Origin: CAZDUZ01 sp964508755 | GTDB taxonomy: Bacteria; Patescibacteriota; Dojkabacteria; SC72; JAFGCJ01 | DNA: 10,475 nucleotides | Assembly: GCA_964508755.1 (NCBI GenBank) | Contig: CAZDUZ010000030.1 | Coordinates: forward strand, 1 to 10,475 | Direction: 5' to 3' | Shown here: positions 1-6,645 of the stretch, piece by piece | How positions within the stretch are numbered: position 1 is the first letter of the stretch | How the letters are laid out: the number at the start of each line of letters is the position of its first letter | The notes under the pieces: generated by a model | The model's input: only the letters and a program-made list of their open reading frames with translations | Told to the model about the DNA's origin: nothing | The model's database searches: none | Position numbers and translations under genes: made by a program

Positions 1-251
1 CCCCAGGGAAGTTTTGATACCCAACTTGTTCGGATATCATATCCTTCAAGTGGTGGTTTAAACTTCTCAGGAAAATACGTACCGACATACCATGGAGCTT
101 CCGGCCACATATCATGAAGAACCCTATCAATTTTTTGAGCCCCTCCATCCACGGTAAGATAGTCATCGACGAGAGCAACTCGCAAGTTTTTTAGCTTAGG
201 AAAGTCACGCAGGGTAAGCTTTTTATTTGTATTTGTTATCTTCATAACCAT
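1..251 (-). CDS. GT4-type glycosyltransferase, N-terminal part (cut by left edge)
   Basis: The reverse strand reads an open frame that starts near 251 and runs off the left end, about 83 codons. After a short basic lead it has LRVALVDDYLTVDGGAQKID, followed by LHDMWPEAPWYVGTYFPEKF. A hydrophobic strand, then a DGGAQ loop, then a Phe/Trp-Pro-Glu-Ala stretch is the usual opening of the N-terminal Rossmann domain of GT-B family 4 glycosyltransferases (compare the common 'HDYLTxxGGAE' opening). The catalytic C-terminal half is outside the window, so donor and acceptor are unknown. Two in-frame ATGs are possible (249-251 and 243-245), neither with a clear ribosome site. The start overlaps the end of the upstream glycosyltransferase gene by 23-29 bases, so the two are co-transcribed and probably act on the same cytoplasmic-side glycan precursor. 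Confidence 0.8.
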   Translation of the reverse strand, partial: MVMKITNTNKKLTLRDFPKLKNLRVALVDDYLTVDGGAQKIDRVLHDMWPEAPWYVGTYFPEKFKPPLEGYDIRTSWVSKLPW

Positions 252-1311
252 CGAGGACAGATTTAAAACTTTTTAAAAAGGCTTTTTCAGAAAATTCATG
301 TGCATGTTTAGCAATCTTACTACTATCCCATTTCATTTTCTCGAATTTCGTTAGGGCTTCCGCGAAGCATTCAACCGTTTGTTCTTCACATAGAATTCCA
401 GTTATTTGATCAATCATTGTTTCAGGAAATCCCCCACCATTATATGCAATTACTGGCGTTCCACAGGACAGAGCTTCGAGGGGCGCGAGTCCGAAATCTT
501 CAATTCCAGGAAAAAGAAATGCCTTAGCTTTTCTTACAAATTGTCTGACTTTCTCATCACTCATATTCCCGAAAAATGTCGTATGTGGTCCTGCCACGGT
601 TTGAAGATTCTTTGCTTCCGGACCATCCCCAATTACAATTAACTTGCGCTTCAAATTCTCACAAGCTTGAATCGCAATATCAATACGCTTGTAATCTCGT
701 AGTCTTGAGACGACAACATAGAAATTTTCTTTCGCGTTTTCTCTCGCGGGGGTCCAAAATGTCGTGTCTACGCCAGGGTATACTACTATAGATTCCCGTC
801 TATACAACTTTGTAACTTTTGACTGGATATATTTCGAAATTGAAATGAGAATATCCGGTCTTAGCGATGCTTCACTATCCCAGACTCGAATATATGAATC
901 AATTATTGGTCGAATAATTGGAATTCCCTTACCTTGCCTTCCGTCCCATTGATATCGAGGTGGAGTAAGTATTACCCCCAGATGCAACGTTTCAGTAGTC
1001 GTAATGATACCTTTCGCACATCCAGCCGAGAGAGAAATTACCAAGTCATATTCATGAAAAGTAAACTGCTCAAAAGCAATTGGAGAAAGAGGAAGAAAAT
1101 GTCGTGACCAAAACGTAAAGGGAGGAAGCTTTTGAATAAAAGACGTCTTAACGTGTCGATCCTTCAGCCATGCAATATTTTTAAAATCTGCAACAGCCGT
1201 TACGATATCGGCTTGAGGAAATATCTTCAACAGTGACCGCAAAACACGTACATCACCTCCATTTTCGAGAAGTGAGTCCATTACAATTGCAACTTTTTGA
1301 AAACGATTCAT
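223..1311 (-). CDS. GT4-family glycosyltransferase (group 1)
   Basis: This is a complete GT-B fold glycosyltransferase, 362 residues from the preferred start. The N-terminal domain opens with VAIVMDSLLENGGDVRVLRS. The C-terminal domain has the nucleotide-sugar binding signature: a YVVVSRLRDYKRID strand-turn (about residues 198-211), LIVIGDGPE (224-232), and the GIEDFGLAPLEALSCGTPVI stretch (269-288), whose two Glu match the E-x7-E motif of GT4 retaining enzymes. GGGFPE follows at 292-297. The family transfers a sugar from an NDP-sugar to a glycan or lipid-linked acceptor; the exact sugar cannot be read from the sequence. A longer frame begins at 1341, but the inner ATG at 1309-1311 has an AGGA eight bases upstream and the outer one has no ribosome site, so the inner start is preferred. 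It overlaps a second GT4 gene downstream, which suggests a capsule, O-antigen-like or S-layer glycan locus. Confidence 0.88.
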   Translation of the reverse strand: MNRFQKVAIVMDSLLENGGDVRVLRSLLKIFPQADIVTAVADFKNIAWLKDRHVKTSFIQKLPPFTFWSRHFLPLSPIAFEQFTFHEYDLVISLSAGCAKGIITTTETLHLGVILTPPRYQWDGRQGKGIPIIRPIIDSYIRVWDSEASLRPDILISISKYIQSKVTKLYRRESIVVYPGVDTTFWTPARENAKENFYVVVSRLRDYKRIDIAIQACENLKRKLIVIGDGPEAKNLQTVAGPHTTFFGNMSDEKVRQFVRKAKAFLFPGIEDFGLAPLEALSCGTPVIAYNGGGFPETMIDQITGILCEEQTVECFAEALTKFEKMKWDSSKIAKHAHEFSEKAFLKSFKSVLDGYEDNKYK

Positions 1312-1319
1312 TACAATTA

Positions 1320-1323
1320 TCCT
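1320..1323 (-). promoter_or_regulatory. Shine-Dalgarno site deciding the glycosyltransferase start
   Basis: On the minus strand AGGA lies eight bases before the ATG at 1309-1311. The in-frame ATG ten codons further upstream has no such site. This favours the shorter 362-residue protein. It is one of few credible ribosome sites in the window. Confidence 0.55.
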
Positions 1324-1361
1324 AAAATTTTGTACGGTCATCTGTCTGAATTGTGATTCTC

Positions 1362-1367
1362 ATTATA
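1362..1367 (-). promoter_or_regulatory. Probable -10 box for the glycosyltransferase operon
   Basis: A perfect TATAAT is read on the minus strand about 50 bases upstream of the preferred glycosyltransferase start. No good -35 hexamer is seen 16-18 bases further up (the 17-bp position reads AAGAAA), so the call rests on the -10 alone and on its place in the divergent intergenic region. Confidence 0.4.
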
Positions 1368-1432
1368 CTATAATCGTTCTTTGGTTTCTTTCCTTCCATA
1401 CAATTTCTTGCGAGACATTGTTGTGAAAATTT

Positions 1433-1462
1433 CTGGCAAACATTTCAAACTTGCTCTACAAT
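1433..1462 (+). promoter_or_regulatory. Probable promoter of the acyl-CoA synthetase/oxidoreductase operon
   Basis: CTGGCA (1433-1438, four of six matches to the -35 consensus) and TACAAT (1457-1462, five of six to the -10) are separated by 18 bases. The expected transcription start is about 1468-1469, only two or three bases before the ATG at 1471, and no Shine-Dalgarno sequence lies before that ATG. The transcript would therefore be essentially leaderless. Transcript 5' ends are not known; this is a consensus match by eye. Confidence 0.45.
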
Positions 1463-1470
1463 AGACGAGT

Positions 1471-3600
1471 ATGCTCCCAACCGACCAACTGCCAAGTTAT
1501 GATCGATTCCATAAGGCTTTTACCCCTTCATCCATAGCCGTAATCGGTGCTTCGGATAATCCGTCAAAAATCGGGTCTAAGATTCTGAGCAATATCATAG
1601 AAGGAGGATACGCAGGCCGAATTTACCCCATTAATCCTCATGCTCAAGAAATAGCAGGTTTAAAGGTCTATCAAAAAGTTACCGACATTCCACAGGAAAT
1701 TGATCATGCGGTAATTGCGGTACCAGCAACTATTGTTCCAACTGTTCTACAAGATTGTGCTACGAAAAAAATATCAGGAGTGACAATCATTTCTGCTGGA
1801 TTTAAAGAAACAGGGGAAACAGGAAAACTACTTGAAGAGCAGATTAAACGTATCGCACAGGAAGGCAATATCCTCCTTTTGGGTCCTAACTGTCTTGGAT
1901 TTATGAATACCGACATAAAGCTTAACGCAACGTTTTCTGCAACTCAGGCAAAATCCGGAAACATTATTCTTTTTTCGCAATCAGGTGCATTTGGCACCGC
2001 TATTCTCGACTGGGCAAATAAAGTGAATCTGGGATTTAAATACTTCATATCTCTTGGGAACAAAGCAGTCTTAAATGAAAAGGATTTCCTGAACTTTTGG
2101 ACACATGTTTTTGAAGATAATACTGACGACCTGGTTTTCGCAGGATACCTTGAAGATATTACTGATGGGAGACGTTTTATGCAGATTGCTTCTAAACTAT
2201 CTAAGAAGCATCCAATTATTATTCACAAACCAGGTAAGTCGAAGGAAGCTTTGCTGGCAATGTCATCGCACACCGGTGCGATGGCTACCAAAGACAGAAT
2301 TATTGGAGCCGCTCTCCATCAATCGGGCTGTATTCGAGTTGATGACATTCAATCAATGTTTGATGTTCTGCAAATTCTATCCAGAGAATCCATCCCTCGC
2401 GGTAATCGAGTAGCCATCGTCACCAATGCCGGAGGACCGGGAGTTTCCACTACCGACAGCATAAAGGATACTCCTCTTACCCTTGCACATCTTTCTGAAG
2501 CTACCATTTACCGTCTTCAACAGTTTCTTCCGGGAGAATCTTCGGTTAAAAATCCCATTGATATTCTTGGTGATGCTACTGCTGATCGTTATGAAAAAGC
2601 ACTTGAGGCTGTACAAGTTGACGAAAACGTTGATGCAGTCATCGTGCTTCTTACCCCACAAGCTGTTACGGAAGTTGAAAAAACGGCGGGAATTATAGCT
2701 GAAAAATATCGAAAATATCCTTACAAGCCTATTATTCCAAGTTTTATCGGAGGAGAGATCATTGGTCCCGGAATTGACATTCTCAATTACAGCCAAATGC
2801 CAATTTTTACAAACCCCATACAAGCCGTTCATGCCCTCGCAGCTACCTATATGTACCGTAAATCCCTTGAGCAAAAAGAGTTCAATCCTCTCATCCCCAT
2901 TCCTCAGCAACCAATAACTTCCCCGCTTCCATCATCCTCAAGTATTACCGGCAAAGAAGCGGAACAACTCGTACAAGCCTACGGTATTACAGTTCCATGG
3001 TCGACTTACCTGTTACCAAACCAAGAAATAACCGGAGAGCTTGTTAAGGAGTTACGTTTTCCATTAGTCGCAAAGCTTTCTGCACCTCAGTTGCTCCACA
3101 AAACAGAAGTATCTGGAGTAAGGCTTAACATAAAAGATCCTCATGAACTTCTTCTCGCCGTAAACGAAATAAAAGCTTCTTGGGAACGTCATTTTCCCGG
3201 CAATACCGATTACAAAATTCAATTACAGGAATTTTTCGCTGATGGAGAACAGATGATACTTGGATTTGAACAAGATCCCACATTTGGTCCCGTGCTTCTT
3301 GCTGGTGCTGGTGGAATTTTGACAGAATTGTTCGAAGATTTTTCACAAAGAATTTCCCCCGTAGACGAGCAGGAAGCGCGTGCTATGCTTGAAGAAACAA
3401 AAGCATTTAAACTTCTAACTGGATTTAGAGGAAAGGCTCCAAGAGACATTCATGCTTTGACGCAAACCATTGCCCGTCTTTCGAAACTGGCGCTAGAACA
3501 CCCAGAAATAAAAGAGTTTGACATCAACCCCCTCATTGTTTTAAATGAAGGGTCAGGGTGTTACGCCGTCGATGTAAAAATAGTCCTTCATAATGAGTAA
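1471..3600 (+). CDS. acd: ADP-forming acyl-CoA (acetyl-CoA) synthetase, fused alpha-beta
   Basis: It converts acyl-CoA, ADP and phosphate to free acid, CoA and ATP by substrate-level phosphorylation in the cytoplasm. The 709 residues match the usual fused form. The N-terminal CoA-binding Rossmann domain (about 12-150) has SIAVIGASDNPSKIG and LLLGPNCLGFMN; the succinyl-CoA-ligase-like domain carries SSHTGAMA, with His267 fitting the phosphorylated alpha histidine. The C-terminal ATP-grasp beta part starts near 490 and has LLHKTEVSGVRL (His543 fits the beta-subunit phosphohistidine), FGPVLLAGAGGILTEL and FDINPLIV. A Pro/Ser-rich linker (about 473-491) marks the fusion point. The stop overlaps the next gene by eight bases, which ties the enzyme to the 2-oxoacid oxidoreductase that makes its acyl-CoA. 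Acetyl-CoA is the family's commonest substrate, but isobutyryl-, phenylacetyl- or succinyl-CoA cannot be excluded. The closely related protein acyltransferases (Pat-type) carry an added GNAT domain, which is absent here. Confidence 0.93.
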   Translation: MLPTDQLPSYDRFHKAFTPSSIAVIGASDNPSKIGSKILSNIIEGGYAGRIYPINPHAQEIAGLKVYQKVTDIPQEIDHAVIAVPATIVPTVLQDCATKKISGVTIISAGFKETGETGKLLEEQIKRIAQEGNILLLGPNCLGFMNTDIKLNATFSATQAKSGNIILFSQSGAFGTAILDWANKVNLGFKYFISLGNKAVLNEKDFLNFWTHVFEDNTDDLVFAGYLEDITDGRRFMQIASKLSKKHPIIIHKPGKSKEALLAMSSHTGAMATKDRIIGAALHQSGCIRVDDIQSMFDVLQILSRESIPRGNRVAIVTNAGGPGVSTTDSIKDTPLTLAHLSEATIYRLQQFLPGESSVKNPIDILGDATADRYEKALEAVQVDENVDAVIVLLTPQAVTEVEKTAGIIAEKYRKYPYKPIIPSFIGGEIIGPGIDILNYSQMPIFTNPIQAVHALAATYMYRKSLEQKEFNPLIPIPQQPITSPLPSSSSITGKEAEQLVQAYGITVPWSTYLLPNQEITGELVKELRFPLVAKLSAPQLLHKTEVSGVRLNIKDPHELLLAVNEIKASWERHFPGNTDYKIQLQEFFADGEQMILGFEQDPTFGPVLLAGAGGILTELFEDFSQRISPVDEQEARAMLEETKAFKLLTGFRGKAPRDIHALTQTIARLSKLALEHPEIKEFDINPLIVLNEGSGCYAVDVKIVLHNE

Positions 3601-4735
3601 ACTGCCTAAAAGTACCAAAACTCACTCTGAACGAGTGTTCATACAAGGAAATGCTGCAATTGCCTATGCCGCACGAGCTGCAGGTGCTACTCATTTTTTT
3701 GGATATCCTATCACTCCATCAACTGATATTTTCGAAACGTGGGTAAGAATCGCTGATAATCCGGAAAAGCCATCCAACAGTCCCGTCACCGGTCAGCCAT
3801 TGAAGTATCTTCAATGTGAAGACGAAATGGCCTCCGGTTTCGCTTTAATTGGGGCATGTATGGGAGGAGCAAAAGCTTTTACCGCGACAGCGGGACCAGG
3901 AAATATTCTCATGCAAGATGCATTTTCAATGGCAGAAGCTCTTCGCATTCCAACCGTTGCAATTATCATGCAGAGAGGCGGTTTATCGACATCGACCGTT
4001 ATTTATTCACAGGAGGAAGTCACCCTTACGGCATTTGGCGGAAACGGAGAGGGATTTCGAGTAGTGTATTCTCCTACTGGAATGCAGGAACTATATGATT
4101 ACACCATTCGAGCATTCAATGTGGCCTGGCAGTACCGTTACCCTACGTTTGTACTCGGAGACGGATATCAAGGTAAGATGTTTGGTGAAGTACATCTTCG
4201 CAAAATGAGTGCCGATGAATATGTAAAGCCTGAACCGATACTCCTTGGGAAAAAGCGGAAGAATGGAATCAGTACCAATCTGCGGAATTGTTATGATTTA
4301 GAAGAAGAAATTAATGGTGTCATTGAAACGTATCGTCACGATTATGAGCATGATTCCACAGCATTAGCAGAAAGCGAATCCTACAAAACAAGAGGTATTC
4401 ACACACTTGTTATTGCACACGGAATTGTTGCAGGAGCAGCGAAAGCTGCAGTAGATGAACTAAGAAGAAACGGTGCCCTTGTAGGACTATGGCGACCAAT
4501 TACCATTCGTCCACTTGATGTGAATGCTCTTCTTCGAGCAACAGAAGGAGTAAAAGAAATCATTATTGTTGAATCCGCACTCGGACAATTAGCACGATTA
4601 ATCAAAGAAGCACTGGTCACGGGAGGGAAAATTAATTCTGCATCAATTATGCTCCCCGCGGTTCGTGAGTTTTTCAGTCCAGCCCTTGGTATTACTCCTC
4701 AAGAAATTATTGAAGCTGTATTAAGTAAAAAATGA
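3593..4735 (+). CDS. korA: 2-oxoacid:ferredoxin oxidoreductase, alpha subunit (KorA/VorB type)
   Basis: This is the alpha subunit of an enzyme that oxidatively decarboxylates a 2-oxoacid to acyl-CoA and reduces ferredoxin. The pyrimidine-binding domain (about 14-200) has FGYPITPSTDIFE (36-48), the QCEDEMASGFALIGACMGGA stretch, TATAGPGNILMQDAFSMAEA and RGGLSTST. A transketolase C-like domain II follows (about 267-345, HTLVIAHGIVAGAAKAAVDE and LWRPITIRPLD). The order and the YPITPST motif point to the 2-oxoglutarate/2-oxoisovalerate class more than classic pyruvate PorA, but the true substrate is not certain. A loop of some 20 residues between the YPITPS motif and CEDE (about 52-72) looks longer than in typical KorA. 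The start overlaps the acd stop (ATGAGTAA) and the end overlaps korB (ATGA). No ribosome site precedes the ATG, so translational coupling is likely. Confidence 0.9.
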   Translation: MSKLPKSTKTHSERVFIQGNAAIAYAARAAGATHFFGYPITPSTDIFETWVRIADNPEKPSNSPVTGQPLKYLQCEDEMASGFALIGACMGGAKAFTATAGPGNILMQDAFSMAEALRIPTVAIIMQRGGLSTSTVIYSQEEVTLTAFGGNGEGFRVVYSPTGMQELYDYTIRAFNVAWQYRYPTFVLGDGYQGKMFGEVHLRKMSADEYVKPEPILLGKKRKNGISTNLRNCYDLEEEINGVIETYRHDYEHDSTALAESESYKTRGIHTLVIAHGIVAGAAKAAVDELRRNGALVGLWRPITIRPLDVNALLRATEGVKEIIIVESALGQLARLIKEALVTGGKINSASIMLPAVREFFSPALGITPQEIIEAVLSKK

Positions 4736-5532
4736 AAAAAATGCAGGAATTCCAAATGAACCAAACAAGCAAAAGCGCACAGCAAGTAAAGGTTTCTCCT
4801 TCGTTTCCCCATTGTTACAAAGTAGAAAGCAAACCGCATAAATTTTGCCCTGGATGCGGGCATCCTATCGCCCTCCATGAAATTGGAATGACGGTTGATA
4901 ATTTGAAAATTCAAGATAAAACCCTATTTTTGATTGATATTGGCTGTTCTCTACTCGCATGGAATTTTTTCGATATTGATACCTCACAAACCCATCATGG
5001 TAGGACCATTCCTACAGCGGTGGGATTTAAAAGAGTCAGACCGGAGTCAGTTGTCATAGCGTATTTGGGTGATGGCGGTGGATATGCAATCGGGATGCAG
5101 CACCTCATACACGCTGCCCTACGGAATGAAAACATTACTGTTTTTGTAATCAACAATTTGAATTATGGGATGACAGGAGGTCAGATGGCTCCGACAACGG
5201 TCGAAAATCAGCCCCCGACTACCACCGCTCCTTTTTCAAGAGTTGAAAGTTACTTTGGCCAGCCTCTGAGGGCCCCTGAAATGTTACAGACCGTAGCATC
5301 AAAAGGAGCTTTCATCGCCCGAAGTGCCGTCGACAATCCGATTATGCTTAGAACAACAATTTCAAAAGCAATTCAGCATCAACAAAACAATAAAGGTTTC
5401 TCATTTGTTGAAATTCTTTCTTATTGCCCAAATAACTGGAAAACTGACGCAAAAGAAACGATCTCCTGGTTGCAAGAATTTAAGAAAAATTACCCACTAT
5501 TTGAAAAAGTCATAGGAGATGAAAAACAGTAG
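4732..5532 (+). CDS. korB: 2-oxoacid:ferredoxin oxidoreductase, beta subunit (TPP-binding)
   Basis: This subunit binds thiamine diphosphate, Mg and a [4Fe-4S] cluster. Visible motifs are KFCPGCGHPIALHE (residues 37-50), a cysteine motif typical of KorB/VorA-type beta subunits, then the TPP motif GDGGGYAIG (113-121) ending in VINNLNYGMTGGQMAPTT (139-156), the GDG-x-NN arrangement of TPP enzymes. At 266 residues it is slightly short but within range for KorB, and no domain is missing. The annotated ATG overlaps the korA stop by four bases. An alternative ATG at 4756 has AGGA seven bases upstream and would remove the eight non-conserved N-terminal residues; the first core motif lies well downstream of both. 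It pairs with the alpha and gamma subunits encoded on either side. Confidence 0.93.
   Translation: MKKMQEFQMNQTSKSAQQVKVSPSFPHCYKVESKPHKFCPGCGHPIALHEIGMTVDNLKIQDKTLFLIDIGCSLLAWNFFDIDTSQTHHGRTIPTAVGFKRVRPESVVIAYLGDGGGYAIGMQHLIHAALRNENITVFVINNLNYGMTGGQMAPTTVENQPPTTTAPFSRVESYFGQPLRAPEMLQTVASKGAFIARSAVDNPIMLRTTISKAIQHQQNNKGFSFVEILSYCPNNWKTDAKETISWLQEFKKNYPLFEKVIGDEKQ
4745..4748 (+). promoter_or_regulatory. Possible internal ribosome site for korB
   Basis: AGGA lies seven bases before an in-frame ATG at 4756. It is the only well-spaced Shine-Dalgarno-like sequence seen in the five-gene operon and may make residue 9 of the long reading the true start of the beta subunit. Confidence 0.4.
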
Positions 5533-6148
5533 TATCCCTACAATTCAGAAAGTTGACGCTGACACCCATATGCCCCGCTCCGCCGGTCATCCGCTTAAAC
5601 TCATCCTTGTGGGCGAAGGAGGACAGGGAATCCAAACGGTAGCAAAAGTACTAAGTAAAGCAGTGTTTTCGTACGGATATCACGCCAGCTTCATTCCGAA
5701 TTTTGGAACTGAACAAAGAGGTGGTCTTTCACTCGCGTTTATACAGATTTCAAAAGCAGATATCATCTCCCCAAAATTCCGTACCGCTGATCTGTTCGTC
5801 ATTACCAGTGACCGCGATATTGAAAGGGTTCTTAGATACATTGGACTAGGAACAAATGTCCTTTATGATCCTGACCTCGTTAACAGCAGCGCAGCCAGCC
5901 GCTTCACTCGATTGACCCCGCAGGTAGTACCGGTAAGAGCGTTTTATGAGGCTACGCAAAAATTCACCGAAAGAAGCTTTAACATAATTCTCCTTGGAAT
6001 ACTTACCGGGCTTATTGATACACGATTATCTGATACCGTGTTAAAAGAAATGAACAGCAAGTTTGAAAAGTACTATTTGAAAGCTCCTCAATTAAAAGCA
6101 CAGAACGAACAGGCCTTTAACCTTGGTTTATCTATGACACATCTCTAA
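5519..6148 (+). CDS. korC: 2-oxoacid:ferredoxin oxidoreductase, gamma subunit
   Basis: The 209-residue protein matches the gamma domain of the POR/KOR family. It has LKLILVGEGGQGIQTVAKVL (about 27-46), the nucleotide/CoA-binding glycine loop, then FIPNFGTEQRGGLSLAFIQIS and an aspartate-rich ADLFVITSDRD strand near residue 95. In the family this domain helps bind coenzyme A and completes the alpha-beta-gamma unit. The ATG overlaps the beta gene by 14 bases. An AGGAG sits directly against the ATG with no spacer, too close for normal use, so re-initiation after korB is likely. The first 25 or so residues are not conserved-looking and the true start could lie slightly downstream (ATG at 5570, also without a ribosome site). 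Confidence 0.9.
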   Translation: MKNSSIPTIQKVDADTHMPRSAGHPLKLILVGEGGQGIQTVAKVLSKAVFSYGYHASFIPNFGTEQRGGLSLAFIQISKADIISPKFRTADLFVITSDRDIERVLRYIGLGTNVLYDPDLVNSSAASRFTRLTPQVVPVRAFYEATQKFTERSFNIILLGILTGLIDTRLSDTVLKEMNSKFEKYYLKAPQLKAQNEQAFNLGLSMTHL

Positions 6149-6420
6149 TGAATAAATCATTTTCACCACATACAGAAGAAAACGATAAGGTACAACACAC
6201 CGTTTTCTCTGAATTATGTAAAGGATGCAGAATATGTCAGGAAGTTTGTCCACAGAAATGCATAGGTCTGGATGAGAATGTACGAGGGGTGTATAACAAT
6301 CCTATCGTAAAATGTGACGTGAATAGGTGTATTGCCTGTATGAAATGCGAGCACTCTTGTCCCGATAGAGCAATCAAAGTGGTACGAAAAAATCTCACAC
6401 CATCGAAACCTACTAATTAA
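6148..6420 (+). CDS. korD: 2-oxoacid:ferredoxin oxidoreductase, delta (2x[4Fe-4S] ferredoxin) subunit
   Basis: This small 90-residue bacterial-type ferredoxin has two complete cluster motifs: CKGCRICQEVCP (Cys 24, 27, 30, 34) and CIACMKCEHSCP (Cys 61, 64, 67, 71), each Cys-x2-Cys-x2-Cys-x3-Cys-Pro. It would carry electrons from the beta-subunit cluster to free ferredoxin. Two further cysteines (38 and 56) lie between the motifs. The start codon shares one base with the gamma stop (TAATG). Here the ferredoxin gene comes last, whereas many Kor operons have it first; the gene content is complete either way. The electron acceptor downstream of ferredoxin (hydrogenase, Rnf, Nfn) is not encoded in the window. 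Confidence 0.92.
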   Translation: MNKSFSPHTEENDKVQHTVFSELCKGCRICQEVCPQKCIGLDENVRGVYNNPIVKCDVNRCIACMKCEHSCPDRAIKVVRKNLTPSKPTN

Positions 6421-6432
6421 TCTTGTTTCCTT

Positions 6433-6645
6433 ATGCGATCATTACTCGGTATACACAAGCTGAACCCAGCGGTACGTATACTTATCTATTCTGATGTATT
6501 AATGATAAGCGGATGGGGACTGGTGGAACCACTTTTTGCAGTGTACGTGACGGACCAGATCAAAGGTGCTAGCCTTGAACTTATCGGTATTGCTACAGCA
6601 GATAATTCAATTACTACCAACCAGACATACGTGAATTATTCTTGA
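6433..6645 (+). pseudogene. Truncated MFS transporter (N-terminal fragment)
   Basis: The open frame codes for 70 residues. It reads NPAVRILIYSDVLMISGWGL, then EPLFAVYVTDQIKG and LELIGIATA, which resembles the first membrane helix and first loop of a major facilitator superfamily permease (families of about 400 residues with 12 helices). After about residue 56 (position 6600) the hydrophobic pattern stops and a polar tail of 14 residues ends at a TGA. No other transporter helices appear in any frame downstream; the next gene lies on the opposite strand and overlaps its last ten bases. It begins 12 bases after the oxidoreductase operon, so it was probably the last operon gene, perhaps an exporter of the acid product. 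I read it as a remnant after a deletion or insertion. An assembly join is possible. The MFS assignment rests on one helix, so it is moderate. Confidence 0.6.
6602..6639. repeat. 8-bp inverted repeat at the transporter breakpoint
   Basis: ATAATTCA (6602-6609) and TGAATTAT (6632-6639) form a perfect inverted repeat around a 22-base loop, starting two bases after the transporter similarity ends. A run of six T lies at 6657-6662. The stem is all A/T but for one pair, so it is a poor terminator, though it sits where the two converging gene sets meet. Confidence 0.4.

Noticed and set aside
2377..2910. A 177-codon open frame on the minus strand
   Set aside because: It lies wholly inside the acyl-CoA synthetase gene, whose domains are clear; the translation has no recognisable motif and mixed composition.
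4399..4620. Ala/Ser-rich minus-strand frame of 73 codons
   Set aside because: It is a shadow of the alpha-subunit domain II; low-complexity composition is typical of antisense frames.
4733..4735. Possible recoding of TGA as glycine (as in Gracilibacteria or Absconditabacteria)
   Set aside because: Reading through the alpha-subunit TGA gives a second TGA within a few codons and unrelated residues, while the ATGA overlap with the beta subunit fits a normal stop.
6580..6640. Copy of the tRNA-Val 3' end as an attachment site at the transporter breakpoint
   Set aside because: No match to the tRNA 3' sequence was seen there, and no integrase is encoded in the window.
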